Shown here piece after piece: positions 8,695 through 17,664 of a stretch of 64,000 nucleotides of DNA (positions within the stretch are counted from its first letter, which is position 1; the number at the start of each line of letters is the position of its first letter). Position numbers and translations under genes: made by a program. The notes under the pieces were generated by a model. The model was not told where the DNA came from. It saw only the letters and a program-made list of their open reading frames with translations, and did no database searches. This DNA comes from Stenotrophomonas acidaminiphila (GTDB lineage: Bacteria; Pseudomonadota; Gammaproteobacteria; Xanthomonadales; Xanthomonadaceae), in assembly GCA_002951995.1 (NCBI GenBank), contig CP019797.1, forward strand, positions 3,208,501 to 3,272,500, read 5' to 3'.

Positions 8695-9354
8695 ATGTCG
8701 CAACTGGGCCGCATCGAGCACTGGAACGACGGCAAGGGCCATGGCTTCGTGCGCCCGCTGCAATCGCAGGCCGGTGCCGGCGACGCGGCGCGCGCCTTCG
8801 TCCACATCAAGGCGATTGCAGGGGCCGGGCGCCGCCCCGCCGATGGCGACCTCATCCGCTACGACTGCGAGCGTGATGCGCGCGGCCGTTTGAACGCGGT
8901 GGACGTCACGCTGGTCAATGCCGCGGTGATGCGTACCCGGGCGCAGCGGCGCGTGGCGGCGAAGACCACCGCCCGCCAGCGGCGTGCCGCGGCCGCGCCG
9001 ATCGACGCCGTGCAGCGTTGCATTCTTGCCTGTGCGCTCATCGCGCTGGCCGCCGGCGGCGCGCTGCGGCTCTGGCCGCTGCCGGTAACGCTGGCCTATA
9101 TGGCGATGGGCACGGTGTCGTTCTTCGCCTATGCCCGGGACAAGAACGCCGCCGGCAACGGCCAATGGCGCACGCGCGAAAGCACCCTGCACGCCTTCGA
9201 CCTGCTGTGCGGCTGGCCGGGCGGCCTGCTGGCGCAGCAGGCATTCCGCCACAAGACCCGCAAGATCGGCTTCCAGCTCGGCTTCTGGACCAGCGCGGTG
9301 CTGAACTGCGCCGCCCTCTACTGGCTGCTTCCACGTATCGGAACGGCATCATGA
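8695..9354 (+). CDS. Cold-shock-domain plus DUF1294 membrane protein
   Basis: The product has 219 residues from ATG 8695. The first 65 residues form a cold-shock-like OB fold (GRIEHWNDGKGHGFVRP, then AFVHIKAI), predicted to bind single-stranded nucleic acid. After a basic linker rich in Arg and Ala come hydrophobic helices and the DUF1294 signature (SFFAYARDKNAA, then HAFDLLCGWPGGLLAQ and FRHKTRK). The fusion is known in proteobacteria, but its function is not established. It starts four bases after the HAD gene stop, so translation is probably coupled. Confidence 0.85.
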   Translation: MSQLGRIEHWNDGKGHGFVRPLQSQAGAGDAARAFVHIKAIAGAGRRPADGDLIRYDCERDARGRLNAVDVTLVNAAVMRTRAQRRVAAKTTARQRRAAAAPIDAVQRCILACALIALAAGGALRLWPLPVTLAYMAMGTVSFFAYARDKNAAGNGQWRTRESTLHAFDLLCGWPGGLLAQQAFRHKTRKIGFQLGFWTSAVLNCAALYWLLPRIGTAS

Positions 9355-9409
9355 CAACGGGCGGCCGGCCATCACGCGCCACCGCCCCCCATTACCAGGA
9401 ATGACCCCC

Positions 9410-10783
9410 ATGTCTGCTTCGCCATCCATTGGTTTCACCTCCGATGCCAACAACGCCCTGCCGCTGCACGTGCTCGACAAGGCGTCGTTCGCTGCGTGGC
9501 TGGACGCCCAGCCGGCCGCCACGCAGGCGTGGCTGAAGAGCCAGCAGTTCACTGCCGCGCCGGGCAGCGTGGCGCTGCTGCCCGGCGACGACGGACTGGC
9601 CGGCGCGGTGCTGGGCGTCGGCGACCGCGCCGATGCCCATGCCTACGCGCACGCCCCGTTCGCACTGCCGGCCGGCAGCCGCTGGCAGCTGGCCAGCGCG
9701 CTCGATGCCGCCGGGCTTTCCAACCTGCACCTGGGCTGGGGCCTGGGCAGCTACCGCTTTGCCCGCTACCGCAAGCCGGCACGGCAACCGGCGCAACTGC
9801 TGGCCACGCCGTCGGCGGAGGTACAGGACGTGCTCGCCGCGTGCCTGCGCGTGCGCGACTGGGTCAACACCCCGACCGAGGACATGGGCCCGCAGCACCT
9901 GGAAGACGCCGCGCGCGCGCTGGCCGACGCCCACGGCGGCACGCTGGAAGTGATCGCCGGCGACGAACTGCTGGAGATGAATTTCCCCACCATCCACGCG
10001 GTCGGCCGCGCCTCGCACCGCGCGCCGCGGCTGATCGTGCTGCGCTGGGGCCAGGACACCGCGCCGCACCTGGCGCTGGTCGGCAAGGGCGTGTGCTTCG
10101 ACACCGGCGGGCTGGACCTGAAGCCGGCCGATGGCATGCGCAACATGAAGAAGGACATGGGCGGCGCCGCCCATGCGCTGGCGCTGGCCGGGCTGGTGAT
10201 GGCGCAGAAGCTGCCGGTGCGGCTGACCCTGGTGGTGCCGGCGGTGGAGAACGCGGTCGGCCCCGATGCGTTCCGCCCGGGCGAAGTGATCACCACGCGC
10301 AAGGGCATCACCGTGGAGATCGACAACACCGATGCCGAGGGCCGCCTGATCCTGTGCGACGCGCTGGCCTACGCCAGCGAGATGCAGCCCGACGCGATCA
10401 TCGATTTCGCCACCCTGACCGGTGCCGCGCGCATCGCCCTGGGCCCGGACCTGCCGGCGCTGTTCGCCAACGACGACACGCTCGCCCGGCAGTGGCTGGA
10501 GGCCGGCGAGCAGACCCGCGACCCGGTGTGGCGCATGCCGTTGTGGCGGCCGTACCAGCGCTACCTCAACAGTGGCATCGCCGACATGGCCAACGCCGGC
10601 TCGCGCATGGCCGGCAGCGTCACCGCGGCGCTGTACCTGGAGCGCTTCGTCGACGAAGGCCGCGCATGGGCGCACCTGGACGTCTACGCCTGGAACGACA
10701 GCGACCGCCCGGGCCGCCCGGCCGGCGGCGAGGCGCTGGCGCTGCGCTCGGCGTGGGCGATGCTCAAGGCCCGCTACGGCTGA
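9410..10783 (+). CDS. Leucyl aminopeptidase family (M17) metallopeptidase
   Basis: The product has 457 residues from ATG 9410 (MSASPSIGF); an ATG three codons earlier is also possible. The C-terminal catalytic domain carries the two-metal site: lysine and aspartate in VGKGVCFDTGGLDLKP, Asp in MRNMKKDMGG, and the signature NTDAEGRLILCDALAY. The N-terminal domain is the shorter type seen in PepA-like cytosolic enzymes. It removes N-terminal residues from peptides in the cytoplasm. A strong GC hairpin follows the stop. Confidence 0.92.
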   Translation: MSASPSIGFTSDANNALPLHVLDKASFAAWLDAQPAATQAWLKSQQFTAAPGSVALLPGDDGLAGAVLGVGDRADAHAYAHAPFALPAGSRWQLASALDAAGLSNLHLGWGLGSYRFARYRKPARQPAQLLATPSAEVQDVLAACLRVRDWVNTPTEDMGPQHLEDAARALADAHGGTLEVIAGDELLEMNFPTIHAVGRASHRAPRLIVLRWGQDTAPHLALVGKGVCFDTGGLDLKPADGMRNMKKDMGGAAHALALAGLVMAQKLPVRLTLVVPAVENAVGPDAFRPGEVITTRKGITVEIDNTDAEGRLILCDALAYASEMQPDAIIDFATLTGAARIALGPDLPALFANDDTLARQWLEAGEQTRDPVWRMPLWRPYQRYLNSGIADMANAGSRMAGSVTAALYLERFVDEGRAWAHLDVYAWNDSDRPGRPAGGEALALRSAWAMLKARYG

Positions 10784-10793
10784 TGCCGGCACT

Positions 10794-10817
10794 GCCGGCC
10801 GGAGCGGTCCGGCCGGC
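10794..10817 (+). terminator. Hairpin after the M17 peptidase gene
   Basis: GCCGGCCGGA and TCCGGCCGGC pair perfectly over 10 bp with a 4-nt loop, 11 bases after the stop. There is no T-run, so termination would be weak or Rho-assisted. Confidence 0.45.
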
Positions 10818-10924
10818 GCTGCCCGGGGCGGGGAATATCTGACGAAAAATTGAATTTTTCCGGCTGCCCGGTTCTGCGACGATGTGCGGGCCCTTCCCAT
10901 GCTCGACCCAGGCAGGACCGCGAC

Positions 10925-12031
10925 ATGCCACTGCTCCCCCCTACCCCTGCAGGCCAGGATCCACAGCCGCCCGGCCGCCACACCGCCTTGCCCTGGATCG
11001 CGCTGATCGCGCTGATCCTGGGTGCCGCCGCGCTGACCTTTGCCTGGCTGGCCGGCTGGATCGGCCGCGAACGGCTGACCGCGCAGCGTTTCACCGACAC
11101 CATCGAGGCGACCGGCGCGGCCCATCCCGGCTTCCGCCGCGCGCACAGCAAGGGCGTGTGCGTGAGCGGCTGGTTCGAACCCAGCGCGCAGGCGCCGTCG
11201 CTGTCGCGGGCGCGCGTGTTCACGCAGCCGCGGGTGCCGGTGCTCGGCCGGCTGTCGATCGGCGGCGGCGATCCGCATGGCGCCGACGGCAATGCGCGGG
11301 TGCGCAGCATCGCCCTGCGCCTGGCCAGCGACGATGGCCAGGAATGGCGGATGGCGATGAACAGTTTCCCGTTCTTCGCGGTGCCCACGCCCGAGGCCTT
11401 CTACGAACAGACCCGTGCGCAGGTGCCGGATCCGGCCACCGGCAAGCCGGACCCGGCGAAAATGGCCGCGGTGCTGGCGAAATACCCCAGCGCGCAGGCG
11501 TTCCAGCAGTGGGCGCGGACCGCGCCGTGGACCGACAGCTGGGCCAACACCACGTTCAACGGCATCAACAGCTTCTGGTTCACCAATGCGCAGGGCCAGG
11601 CGCGTGCTGTGCGCTGGCGCTGGCAGCCGCAGGCGCCGGTGGTCGAGCTCGACGCACAGGCGCGCAAGCACGCGGACGCGGATTTCCTCAGCCAGGACCT
11701 GCAGCGCCGGCTGGCGGCCGGTCCGCTGCGCTGGAACCTGGTGGTCAGCCTCGCCGGCCCCGGCGATGCGGTCGACGATCCCTCGGTGCCGTGGCCGGCG
11801 TCGCGTCCGGAAGTGATGGCCGGCGTACTCAGCCTGGAGCACATGCAGTCGCAGGAACAGGGCGCCTGCGGCGAACTGAACTTCGACCCGCTGATCCTGC
11901 CCACCGGCATGCGCGGCAGCGATGACCCGGTGCTGGCGGCACGCTCGGCGATCTATTCGCAGTCGTTCAACCGCCGCGAGCGCGAACGCGCCGCCGGCGC
12001 CCCGGCGCAGCCGCGGGAGGCCACGCGATGA
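10925..12031 (+). CDS. SrpA/YfdA-type catalase-family peroxidase
   Basis: The product has 368 residues. ATG 10925 has AGGA eight bases upstream; an earlier in-frame ATG lacks this. A single hydrophobic N-terminal helix (ALPWIALIALILGAAALTFA) suggests an anchored periplasmic protein. The remainder is a minimal catalase fold: the distal-His region FRRAHSKGVCVSGWFEP, the NGINSFWFTN strand, and a proximal heme ligand as R-S-A-I-Y (the RxxxY motif) near the C-terminus. Such small catalases act as heme peroxidases. The stop overlaps the start of a cytochrome b561 gene, suggesting that the cytochrome donates electrons. Confidence 0.88.
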   Translation: MPLLPPTPAGQDPQPPGRHTALPWIALIALILGAAALTFAWLAGWIGRERLTAQRFTDTIEATGAAHPGFRRAHSKGVCVSGWFEPSAQAPSLSRARVFTQPRVPVLGRLSIGGGDPHGADGNARVRSIALRLASDDGQEWRMAMNSFPFFAVPTPEAFYEQTRAQVPDPATGKPDPAKMAAVLAKYPSAQAFQQWARTAPWTDSWANTTFNGINSFWFTNAQGQARAVRWRWQPQAPVVELDAQARKHADADFLSQDLQRRLAAGPLRWNLVVSLAGPGDAVDDPSVPWPASRPEVMAGVLSLEHMQSQEQGACGELNFDPLILPTGMRGSDDPVLAARSAIYSQSFNRRERERAAGAPAQPREATR

Positions 12032-12564
12032 GCACCGGCAACGGCCATTTCAACCTGCTGGCGCGGGTGCTGCACTGGTCCATGGCGCTGATGATCGTGG
12101 CCATGCTGTTCATCGGCGTGAGCATGGTCGCTTCGCTGCACCTGCGGCCGCTGCTGATCGACCTGCACCGCCCGCTGGGCATCGCCATCGGCGTGCTGGC
12201 GCTGCTGCGCCTGTACAACCGGCTGCGCCACCGCCCGCCACCGCTGCCGGCGGACCTGCCGCCATGGCAGGCACTGGCGGCCAGGGCCTCGCACGCGGTG
12301 CTGTACGCGCTGATGCTGGCGATGCCGCTGATCGGCTGGGCCATGCTGTCGGCCGGCGGCTATCCCATCGTGCTGTGGGGCGGCGTGCACCTGCCGGCGA
12401 TCATGCCGCATACGCCGGCGCTGTACGCGGCGCTGCGCGCTGCCCACGGCGTGCTGGCCTATGCGCTGTTCGCCACGGTGCTGGCGCACGTCGGCGCGGC
12501 GCTGTTCCACCTGTGGGTGCGCCGCGACGGCGTGTTCCAGGCGATGGCCCGCGGCAGGGACTGA
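12028..12564 (+). CDS. Cytochrome b561, partner of the catalase-like peroxidase
   Basis: The product has 178 residues with four transmembrane helices. Heme-ligating histidines are present in the usual places: LARVLHWSMAL in helix 1, IDLHRPLGIA in helix 2, RASHAVLYALML and AAHGVLAYALF in helices 3 and 4. It transfers electrons from the quinone pool or between hemes across the inner membrane. The ATGA overlap with the SrpA-like gene repeats a pairing seen in other proteobacteria, and the pair probably forms one quinol-peroxidase unit. That functional link is inferred from synteny. Confidence 0.88.
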   Translation: MSTGNGHFNLLARVLHWSMALMIVAMLFIGVSMVASLHLRPLLIDLHRPLGIAIGVLALLRLYNRLRHRPPPLPADLPPWQALAARASHAVLYALMLAMPLIGWAMLSAGGYPIVLWGGVHLPAIMPHTPALYAALRAAHGVLAYALFATVLAHVGAALFHLWVRRDGVFQAMARGRD

Positions 12565-12672
12565 GGTTCCCCCGCGCGGCGTGGGCGTCCACACCGCGCG
12601 GCGCCGCGGAAAGCCTCGCGCTGCCGCCGCCTCAGGTATCGCCACCTGGCGACCGGTGGCGGCGGATCCCGA

Positions 12673-13275
12673 CTACAACCAGCCCTTCTGCCGTGCCAGC
12701 CGGTGCGCCTCGATGCGATTGGCCACGCCCAGCTTGCCGATGCAGTCGGACAGGTAATTGCGCACGGTGCCGTGCGACAGCCCGAGCTGTTCGGCGATCT
12801 CGTTGGCCGAGCGGCCCTCGCCCGCCAGCCGCAGCACCTGGCGCTCGCGGTCGTTGAGCGGGTCGGCCTCGGACCAGGCTTCCACCGCCAGTTGCGGATC
12901 GATGGCGCGGCCGCCGCGGTGCACCTGGCGCAGGGCCTCGGCCAGCTTTTCCGCCGGTGCGTCCTTCAGCAGGTAGCCCTGCACCCCGGCGTCCAGGGCG
13001 CGGCGCAGGAAGCCGCCGCGGGCGAAGGTGGTGACGATCACCACTTTCGCCGCCAGCCCATGGCGCTGCACACGCTGGGCCAGCTCCAGCCCGGTCAGCC
13101 CCGGCATCTCGATATCGGTGACCAGCACGTCCGGGGCCAGCCGCTGCAGCTCGCGCCACGCCGCCTCGCCGTCGGCCGCGGTGCCCACCACCTCGATGTC
13201 CAGTTCCAGGTTCAGCAGCGCCGACAAGGCGCCGCGCACCATGGCCTGGTCTTCGGCCAGCAGGATGCGGATCAT
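12673..13275 (-). CDS. NarL/DesR-type response regulator
   Basis: The product has 200 residues: an N-terminal receiver (LAEDQAMVRGALSAL; phospho-acceptor Asp in VLVTDIEMPGLTG; Lys in YLLKDAPAEKL), then a LuxR-type HTH (LAGEGRSANEIAEQLGLSHG, then TVRNYLSDCIGKLGV). It is the cognate regulator of the histidine kinase encoded immediately upstream, with a 4-base ATGA overlap, and the last gene of a four-gene minus-strand operon that also encodes an ABC-2 exporter. DesR-type regulators usually control their neighbouring transporter in response to a membrane signal. A candidate operator is the palindrome at 16290. Confidence 0.9.
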   Translation of the reverse strand: MIRILLAEDQAMVRGALSALLNLELDIEVVGTAADGEAAWRELQRLAPDVLVTDIEMPGLTGLELAQRVQRHGLAAKVVIVTTFARGGFLRRALDAGVQGYLLKDAPAEKLAEALRQVHRGGRAIDPQLAVEAWSEADPLNDRERQVLRLAGEGRSANEIAEQLGLSHGTVRNYLSDCIGKLGVANRIEAHRLARQKGWL

Positions 13276-14462
13276 GCGCGCGCCTCCATTGCCGGTGTGG
13301 GTGCCTCGGGCGCGGTGCCGGGGGCGGCGCCCGGTTCGCCGAGCGGCACGGTTACCGCCAGCCGCGTGCCGCCGCCGCGCGGCGAGTCGATGCGCAGGCT
13401 GCCGCCCAGTGCCGCCACCCGTTCGCGCATGCCGGCCAGGCCGTTGCCGTTGGCGGATACGCCGCCGCGGCCGTCATCGGCCACCTCCAGCACCACCGCC
13501 CCGTCCTCCACCCGCAGCGCGATCAGCGCCTCGCTGGCCTGCGCGTGGCGGGCGATGTTGGTGACCGCTTCGCGCAGCACCATGGCCAGCCCGCATTCGA
13601 TCCAGGCCGGCATGGGCGGTGGGGGTGTGTGCCGCAGGTGCACCCGCGAGGACTCCAGCAGCAGGTGCGCCGAGGCCAGCTCGGCGGCCATGTCGGCGGC
13701 GCGGAAGCCGGTGACGGCGCTGCGCACCTGCGCCAGCGCGTCGCGCGCGATCTGCTCGGCCTCGGCCAGCTCACGCCGCGAACGCGCCGGGTCGCGCTCG
13801 AACAGCTTGCGCGACAGCTCCATTTTCAGCGTGATCAGCGACAGCGTGTGCCCGAGCAGGTCGTGCAGGTCGCGGCCGATGCGCTCGCGCTCGGCGGTGG
13901 CCGCCAGCCGGCGCACCTCCTCGTGCGACAGCCGCAGCGCGGCGTCCTTCTCGCTGCTGGCGCGCTCGACGTTGACGATCAGGCCGATGATCACGGTCAA
14001 GGCCGGGATCCAGGCGACGACCTGCCACGGGTAACCGATCCACGCGGCCAGCGCGACGAAGCCGGTGTTGAGCAGCGCCAGCTCCAGCAGGTAGCGGCGC
14101 ACGCTGATGCAGCGGTTGGAGCGCAGCATCACGCAGCCGAACACGAAGTAGTTCATGCCCGACGGATAGCTGCGCAGCAGCGCCATGGACAGCACGATCA
14201 TCGCCAGCGCGAACAGCGGTGCGTTGCGCCGCGACGCCACCAGGGTCATCACGAACAGCACCAGGAACAGCGGGTACGACCACAGCGTGATCAGCACCCA
14301 GCGCAGGGTGAAGCCGCCGCCGAACATCGGCGTGAGGAACACCCACACCGTCCACAGCAGGTGCACCGCGTCGATCCACGGCCATTTGCCGAGCTTGAGG
14401 TTGTCGGCCACCACCGAATCGGGGGCGGGCGTCAGCCAGGCGGGGATATGGCGGTGGTTCAC
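13272..14462 (-). CDS. DesK-like membrane histidine kinase (HisKA_3)
   Basis: The product has 396 residues. Five or six hydrophobic helices occupy about residues 25-165. The dimerisation/phosphotransfer segment reads ERERIGRDLHDLLGHTLS, with the phospho-acceptor His in RDLHD. The ATPase domain retains VLREAVTNIARHA (N box), VADDGRGG (G1) and GLAGMRERV. This is the NarX/DesK subfamily, which pairs with NarL-type regulators such as the one encoded next. The many membrane helices and absence of a large periplasmic loop suggest that it senses membrane state or a hydrophobic compound. Confidence 0.9.
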   Translation of the reverse strand: MNHRHIPAWLTPAPDSVVADNLKLGKWPWIDAVHLLWTVWVFLTPMFGGGFTLRWVLITLWSYPLFLVLFVMTLVASRRNAPLFALAMIVLSMALLRSYPSGMNYFVFGCVMLRSNRCISVRRYLLELALLNTGFVALAAWIGYPWQVVAWIPALTVIIGLIVNVERASSEKDAALRLSHEEVRRLAATAERERIGRDLHDLLGHTLSLITLKMELSRKLFERDPARSRRELAEAEQIARDALAQVRSAVTGFRAADMAAELASAHLLLESSRVHLRHTPPPPMPAWIECGLAMVLREAVTNIARHAQASEALIALRVEDGAVVLEVADDGRGGVSANGNGLAGMRERVAALGGSLRIDSPRGGGTRLAVTVPLGEPGAAPGTAPEAPTPAMEARA

Positions 14463-14498
14463 GAGGCGGTTCCTGTCGCGCAGGCGTCGATGATGCCA

Positions 14499-15284
14499 TC
14501 AGCCATGGCGGCGCAGGCGGTGCACGGCCAGCGCCAAGACCACGGCGGTGAACCCGGCCAGCCACAGCACGTGCGGTCCGGCGCCGCCGGTGCCCAGGCC
14601 CAGCGCCGACTGCGCCAGCGCGTTGAGGTGGTAGCTGGGCCACAGCGGCGCCTGCGCGCGCAGCAGCGGCGGCAGCATCTGCAACGGGAACCACAACCCG
14701 GACAGGAACGCCATGGGCAGGTACAGCAGGTTGACCATGGCCGGCGCGCCCTGGCCCTTGACCAGGGTGCCCAGCAACAGCCCCAGCGCGCAGAACGGCA
14801 CCGCGCCGAGGATGCAGACCAGCGCCAGCCGCAGCATCTGCGCCGCCTGCAGCTGCACGTGCGCCAGGGTCAGCCCCAGCGCCTGCAGCAGGCAGGTGAT
14901 CAGCGCCGCCATCAGCATCGCCATCGCGGTCTTGCCGAGCAGGTAGGCGGCCGGCGGCATCGGCAGCGCGCGCTTGAGGGTGAGCAGGCCGTTGTCGCGC
15001 TCCAGCGCCAGCGACATGCCGAAGCCGAACAGGCCCGGCGCCATCACCCCGAAAGTGGAATACGACGCCAGCAGGAAGCGCGGCGCCTCGGCCGCGCCGC
15101 GGCCGCCCAGCACCACCGCGAACATCACGAAGAACACCGCCGGGAACAGCAGCGTCGGCAGCAGGAACGACGGGCTGCGCAGGTAACGCAGGCATTCGGC
15201 GCGCGTCTCCTGCAGGTAGGCGGCAACCACGCGGCCGCGCGGCATCGGCGGCTGGACGGCGGAACAGGCAGGCAGGGTGTCCAT
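14499..15284 (-). CDS. ABC-2 type transporter permease
   Basis: The product has 261 residues from ATG 15284 (MDTLPACSAV), the ATG overlapping the stop of the ATPase gene. Six hydrophobic helices are visible, with the conserved N-terminal cytoplasmic segment RAECLRYLRSPSFLLPTLLF, GLFGFGMSLALERDNGLLTL and LSGLWFPLQMLPPLL near the C-terminus, which is the ABC2_membrane family pattern. With the adjacent ATPase it forms an exporter, probably of a drug, lipid or peptide. The two-component genes start 36 bases further on and probably belong to the same operon. Confidence 0.9.
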   Translation of the reverse strand: MDTLPACSAVQPPMPRGRVVAAYLQETRAECLRYLRSPSFLLPTLLFPAVFFVMFAVVLGGRGAAEAPRFLLASYSTFGVMAPGLFGFGMSLALERDNGLLTLKRALPMPPAAYLLGKTAMAMLMAALITCLLQALGLTLAHVQLQAAQMLRLALVCILGAVPFCALGLLLGTLVKGQGAPAMVNLLYLPMAFLSGLWFPLQMLPPLLRAQAPLWPSYHLNALAQSALGLGTGGAGPHVLWLAGFTAVVLALAVHRLRRHG

Positions 15285-16210
15285 CAGGCGGCCTCGCGCA
15301 GAACGGAGCAGGCGACGCGGTCGTCGCGGGTCAGGTCGCAGAACGCCTCGTCCAGGCCGGCGGCCTGCACTTCCAGGCCGGCCAGTGCCGGATCGGCCTC
15401 GAGCAGGCGCCGCACCACGGTTTCCACCTGGTCGCTGGAGACCTGCAGCCAGGTGCCATCGTGATCGACCTGGCGTACGCCGGGCCAGCCGGCCACGGCG
15501 CTGGCCGCGAGCGTGGACCGGCAGCGGATGCGGCGCGTCTGTACCCGGGCGCGCAGCGCGTCGACGCTGCCGTCGCTGACGATGCGCCCGCGCATGAGCA
15601 CGCAGACGCGGTCGGCCAGGTGCCCGGCCTCCTCCAGATAATGCGTGGTCAACACCACGCCCACGCCTTCGCCGGCCAGCGTGCGCACGGCGGCCCACAG
15701 CCGCTGCCGCGCCGGCAGGTCCAGGCCCACCGTGGGCTCGTCCAGGAACAGCAGCCGCGGGCGCCCGCACAACGCGATGGCGAACTGCACGCGCCGCTGC
15801 TGGCCGCCGGACAGCTTGCCGTAGGGCCGCCCGAGCAGATCCTCGATCCCGGCCAGCGCCGCGCTCCCGGCCAGCGGCCGCGGCGCCGGGTAGTAGCTGG
15901 CAGTCAGCCGCAGCAGCTCGCCGACCTTCAGCGTCGGCGGCAGGGCCGCGTCCTGCAGCATCACGCCGATGCCGCGACGTGACCCCACCTGCTGCGGGTC
16001 CCGCCCGAACAGGCGCACCTGGCCGGCGTCGGCGCGCAGCAGGCCCAGCAGCAGGCCGATGGTGGTGGTCTTGCCGGCGCCGTTGGGCCCAAGCAAGGCC
16101 AGCACCTGCCCGGCATGCAGGTCCAGGTCCACGCCATCGAGCGCCTGCAGCGCGCCATAGCGCTTGCGCACCCCGCGCAGGCTCGCCAGTACTTGCCCCC
16201 TCGTGTCCAT
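15284..16210 (-). CDS. ABC-2 exporter ATPase (CcmA/DrrA-like)
   Basis: The product has 308 residues. The start MDTRGQVLAS at 16210 has a GGAGG ribosome site seven bases upstream; earlier in-frame codons do not. Walker A is GPNGAGKTTT, the Q-loop is GVMLQDAALP, the signature is KLSGGQQRRV, Walker B is LLFLDEPTVGLD and the switch histidine is in LTTHYLEEA. A C-terminal extension of about 85 residues follows, as in DrrA-type export ATPases. It is the first gene of the operon ATPase-permease-kinase-regulator. Confidence 0.92.
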   Translation of the reverse strand: MDTRGQVLASLRGVRKRYGALQALDGVDLDLHAGQVLALLGPNGAGKTTTIGLLLGLLRADAGQVRLFGRDPQQVGSRRGIGVMLQDAALPPTLKVGELLRLTASYYPAPRPLAGSAALAGIEDLLGRPYGKLSGGQQRRVQFAIALCGRPRLLFLDEPTVGLDLPARQRLWAAVRTLAGEGVGVVLTTHYLEEAGHLADRVCVLMRGRIVSDGSVDALRARVQTRRIRCRSTLAASAVAGWPGVRQVDHDGTWLQVSSDQVETVVRRLLEADPALAGLEVQAAGLDEAFCDLTRDDRVACSVLREAA

Positions 16211-16289
16211 CCACCCACCTCCGCTGATCGATGGCGCCACGGTATCCAGCCGCGCCGCCGGCGCGCAGTGGCGGCGGTCAGGCCAGGCG

Positions 16290-16305
16290 GGTGACACCCG
16301 TCACC
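16290..16305. promoter_or_regulatory. Palindrome GGTGAC-N4-GTCACC between divergent exporter operons
   Basis: A perfect 6-bp inverted repeat lies 80 bases upstream of the ATPase start and 109 bases before the adaptor-protein start at 16414. A TAGAAT hexamer at 16328 could be a rightward -10. A NarL-type regulator such as that encoded at 12673 would bind a site of this size. Binding is inferred. Confidence 0.45.
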
Positions 16306-16413
16306 TGCGCGCTGCAGGCGCGCCACCTAGAATCGGTCCCCGCCACCGGCCGCCCGCCAGCGCCGGTTTGGGTTACCTTCCGTCACTTCTTCCCGCCTCC
16401 CGTTCCGGTACCG

Positions 16414-17664
16414 ATGAACACCTCCGCCGACCTGCTCAAGGAACTCCGCATCGACCGCTCGGCGCCGCCGCCGACCGGCCCCGCCGCCCCGCGCCGCTGG
16501 CTGTGGTGGGTGCTGGGGCTGCTGGCGCTGCTGGTGCTCGCGGTCGTCGCCGGCATTTTCTTCAGCCGTGGCAAGCCGGTGGTGGTGGAGACCGCAGCGG
16601 TGGTCGCCATCGGCCAGGACAGCGCCAGTGCCTCGGTGCTCGACGCCAGCGGCTACGTGGTGGCGCGGCGCATGGCCACCGTGTCGGCCAAGATCACCGG
16701 CAAGGTGCGCGAGGTGATGATCGAAGAAGGCATGCGCGTGGAGGAGGGCCAGGTCATGGCCACCCTCGACCCGATCGACGCCAACGCGCAGCGCGCGCTC
16801 AACGCCGCCCAGCTCGACGCCGCGCGCAGCCAGGTCGAAGGCCTGCAGGCGCAGTTGCGCCAGGCCGAGGCCGACGCCCAGCGCCTGCAGCAGCTGGTCG
16901 GCCGGCAGCTGGTGTCGCGCTCGCAGTACGACCAGTCCGTGGCCCAGCGCGACAGCCTGCGCGCGCAGCTGGCCACCGCCCGCCACAACGCCACCGTCGC
17001 CCGCGACGCGCTGGCCATCGCCGACCTGGGCGTGGACAACAACGTGGTGCGCGCGCCGTTCGCCGGCGTGGTCACCGCCAAGGCCGCGCAGCCGGGCGAG
17101 ATCGTCTCGCCGCTGTCGGCCGGCGGCGGCTTCACCCGCACCGGCATCGGCACCATCGTCGACATGGATTCGCTGGAGATCGAAGTCGAGGTGGGCGAGG
17201 CCTACATCGGCCGCGTGCAGCCGAAGATGCCGGTCGAAGCCGTGCTCAACGCCTACCCGGACTGGAAGATCCCGGCCGAAGTGATCGCCATCATCCCCAC
17301 CGCCGACCGCGGCAAGGCCACGGTCAAGGTGCGCGTGGCGCTGAAGGTGAAGGACCCGCGCATCGTGCCGGAGATGGGCGTGCGGGTGAGCTTCCTGGAA
17401 AAGCCGGCGGCCGCCGGTGAGAAGAAGCCCGAGGGCGTGCGCGTGCCGGCGACGGCGATCGTGCAGCGCGGGCAGGACACGGTGGCGTTCGTGGTCGGCG
17501 GCGACGACACGGTGCAGGCGCAGGCGCTGAAGACCGGCATGGAAATGGGCAAGGACCGGCAGGTGCTGTCGGGCCTGTCGGCGGGACAGACGGTGGTGGT
17601 GAACCCGCCGCCGACACTGAAGGACGGCGACAAGGTGGCACTGGCCAGCGACGCGGCGCAATGA
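16414..17664 (+). CDS. MacA-like periplasmic adaptor (membrane-fusion protein)
   Basis: The product has 416 residues from ATG 16414. One membrane anchor lies at about 28-48. It is followed by a barrel-sandwich/lipoyl half motif (ASGYVVARRMATVSAKITGK), a long coiled coil at about 110-200 rich in Gln, Arg and Leu, the second lipoyl half (VRAPFAGVVTAKAAQPGEIV), and beta-barrel and membrane-proximal domains. It would link an inner-membrane exporter to an outer-membrane channel. The ATPase and two FtsX-like permeases downstream complete a MacAB-like system, but 800 bases of repeat separate this gene from them. Confidence 0.9.
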   Translation: MNTSADLLKELRIDRSAPPPTGPAAPRRWLWWVLGLLALLVLAVVAGIFFSRGKPVVVETAAVVAIGQDSASASVLDASGYVVARRMATVSAKITGKVREVMIEEGMRVEEGQVMATLDPIDANAQRALNAAQLDAARSQVEGLQAQLRQAEADAQRLQQLVGRQLVSRSQYDQSVAQRDSLRAQLATARHNATVARDALAIADLGVDNNVVRAPFAGVVTAKAAQPGEIVSPLSAGGGFTRTGIGTIVDMDSLEIEVEVGEAYIGRVQPKMPVEAVLNAYPDWKIPAEVIAIIPTADRGKATVKVRVALKVKDPRIVPEMGVRVSFLEKPAAAGEKKPEGVRVPATAIVQRGQDTVAFVVGGDDTVQAQALKTGMEMGKDRQVLSGLSAGQTVVVNPPPTLKDGDKVALASDAAQ

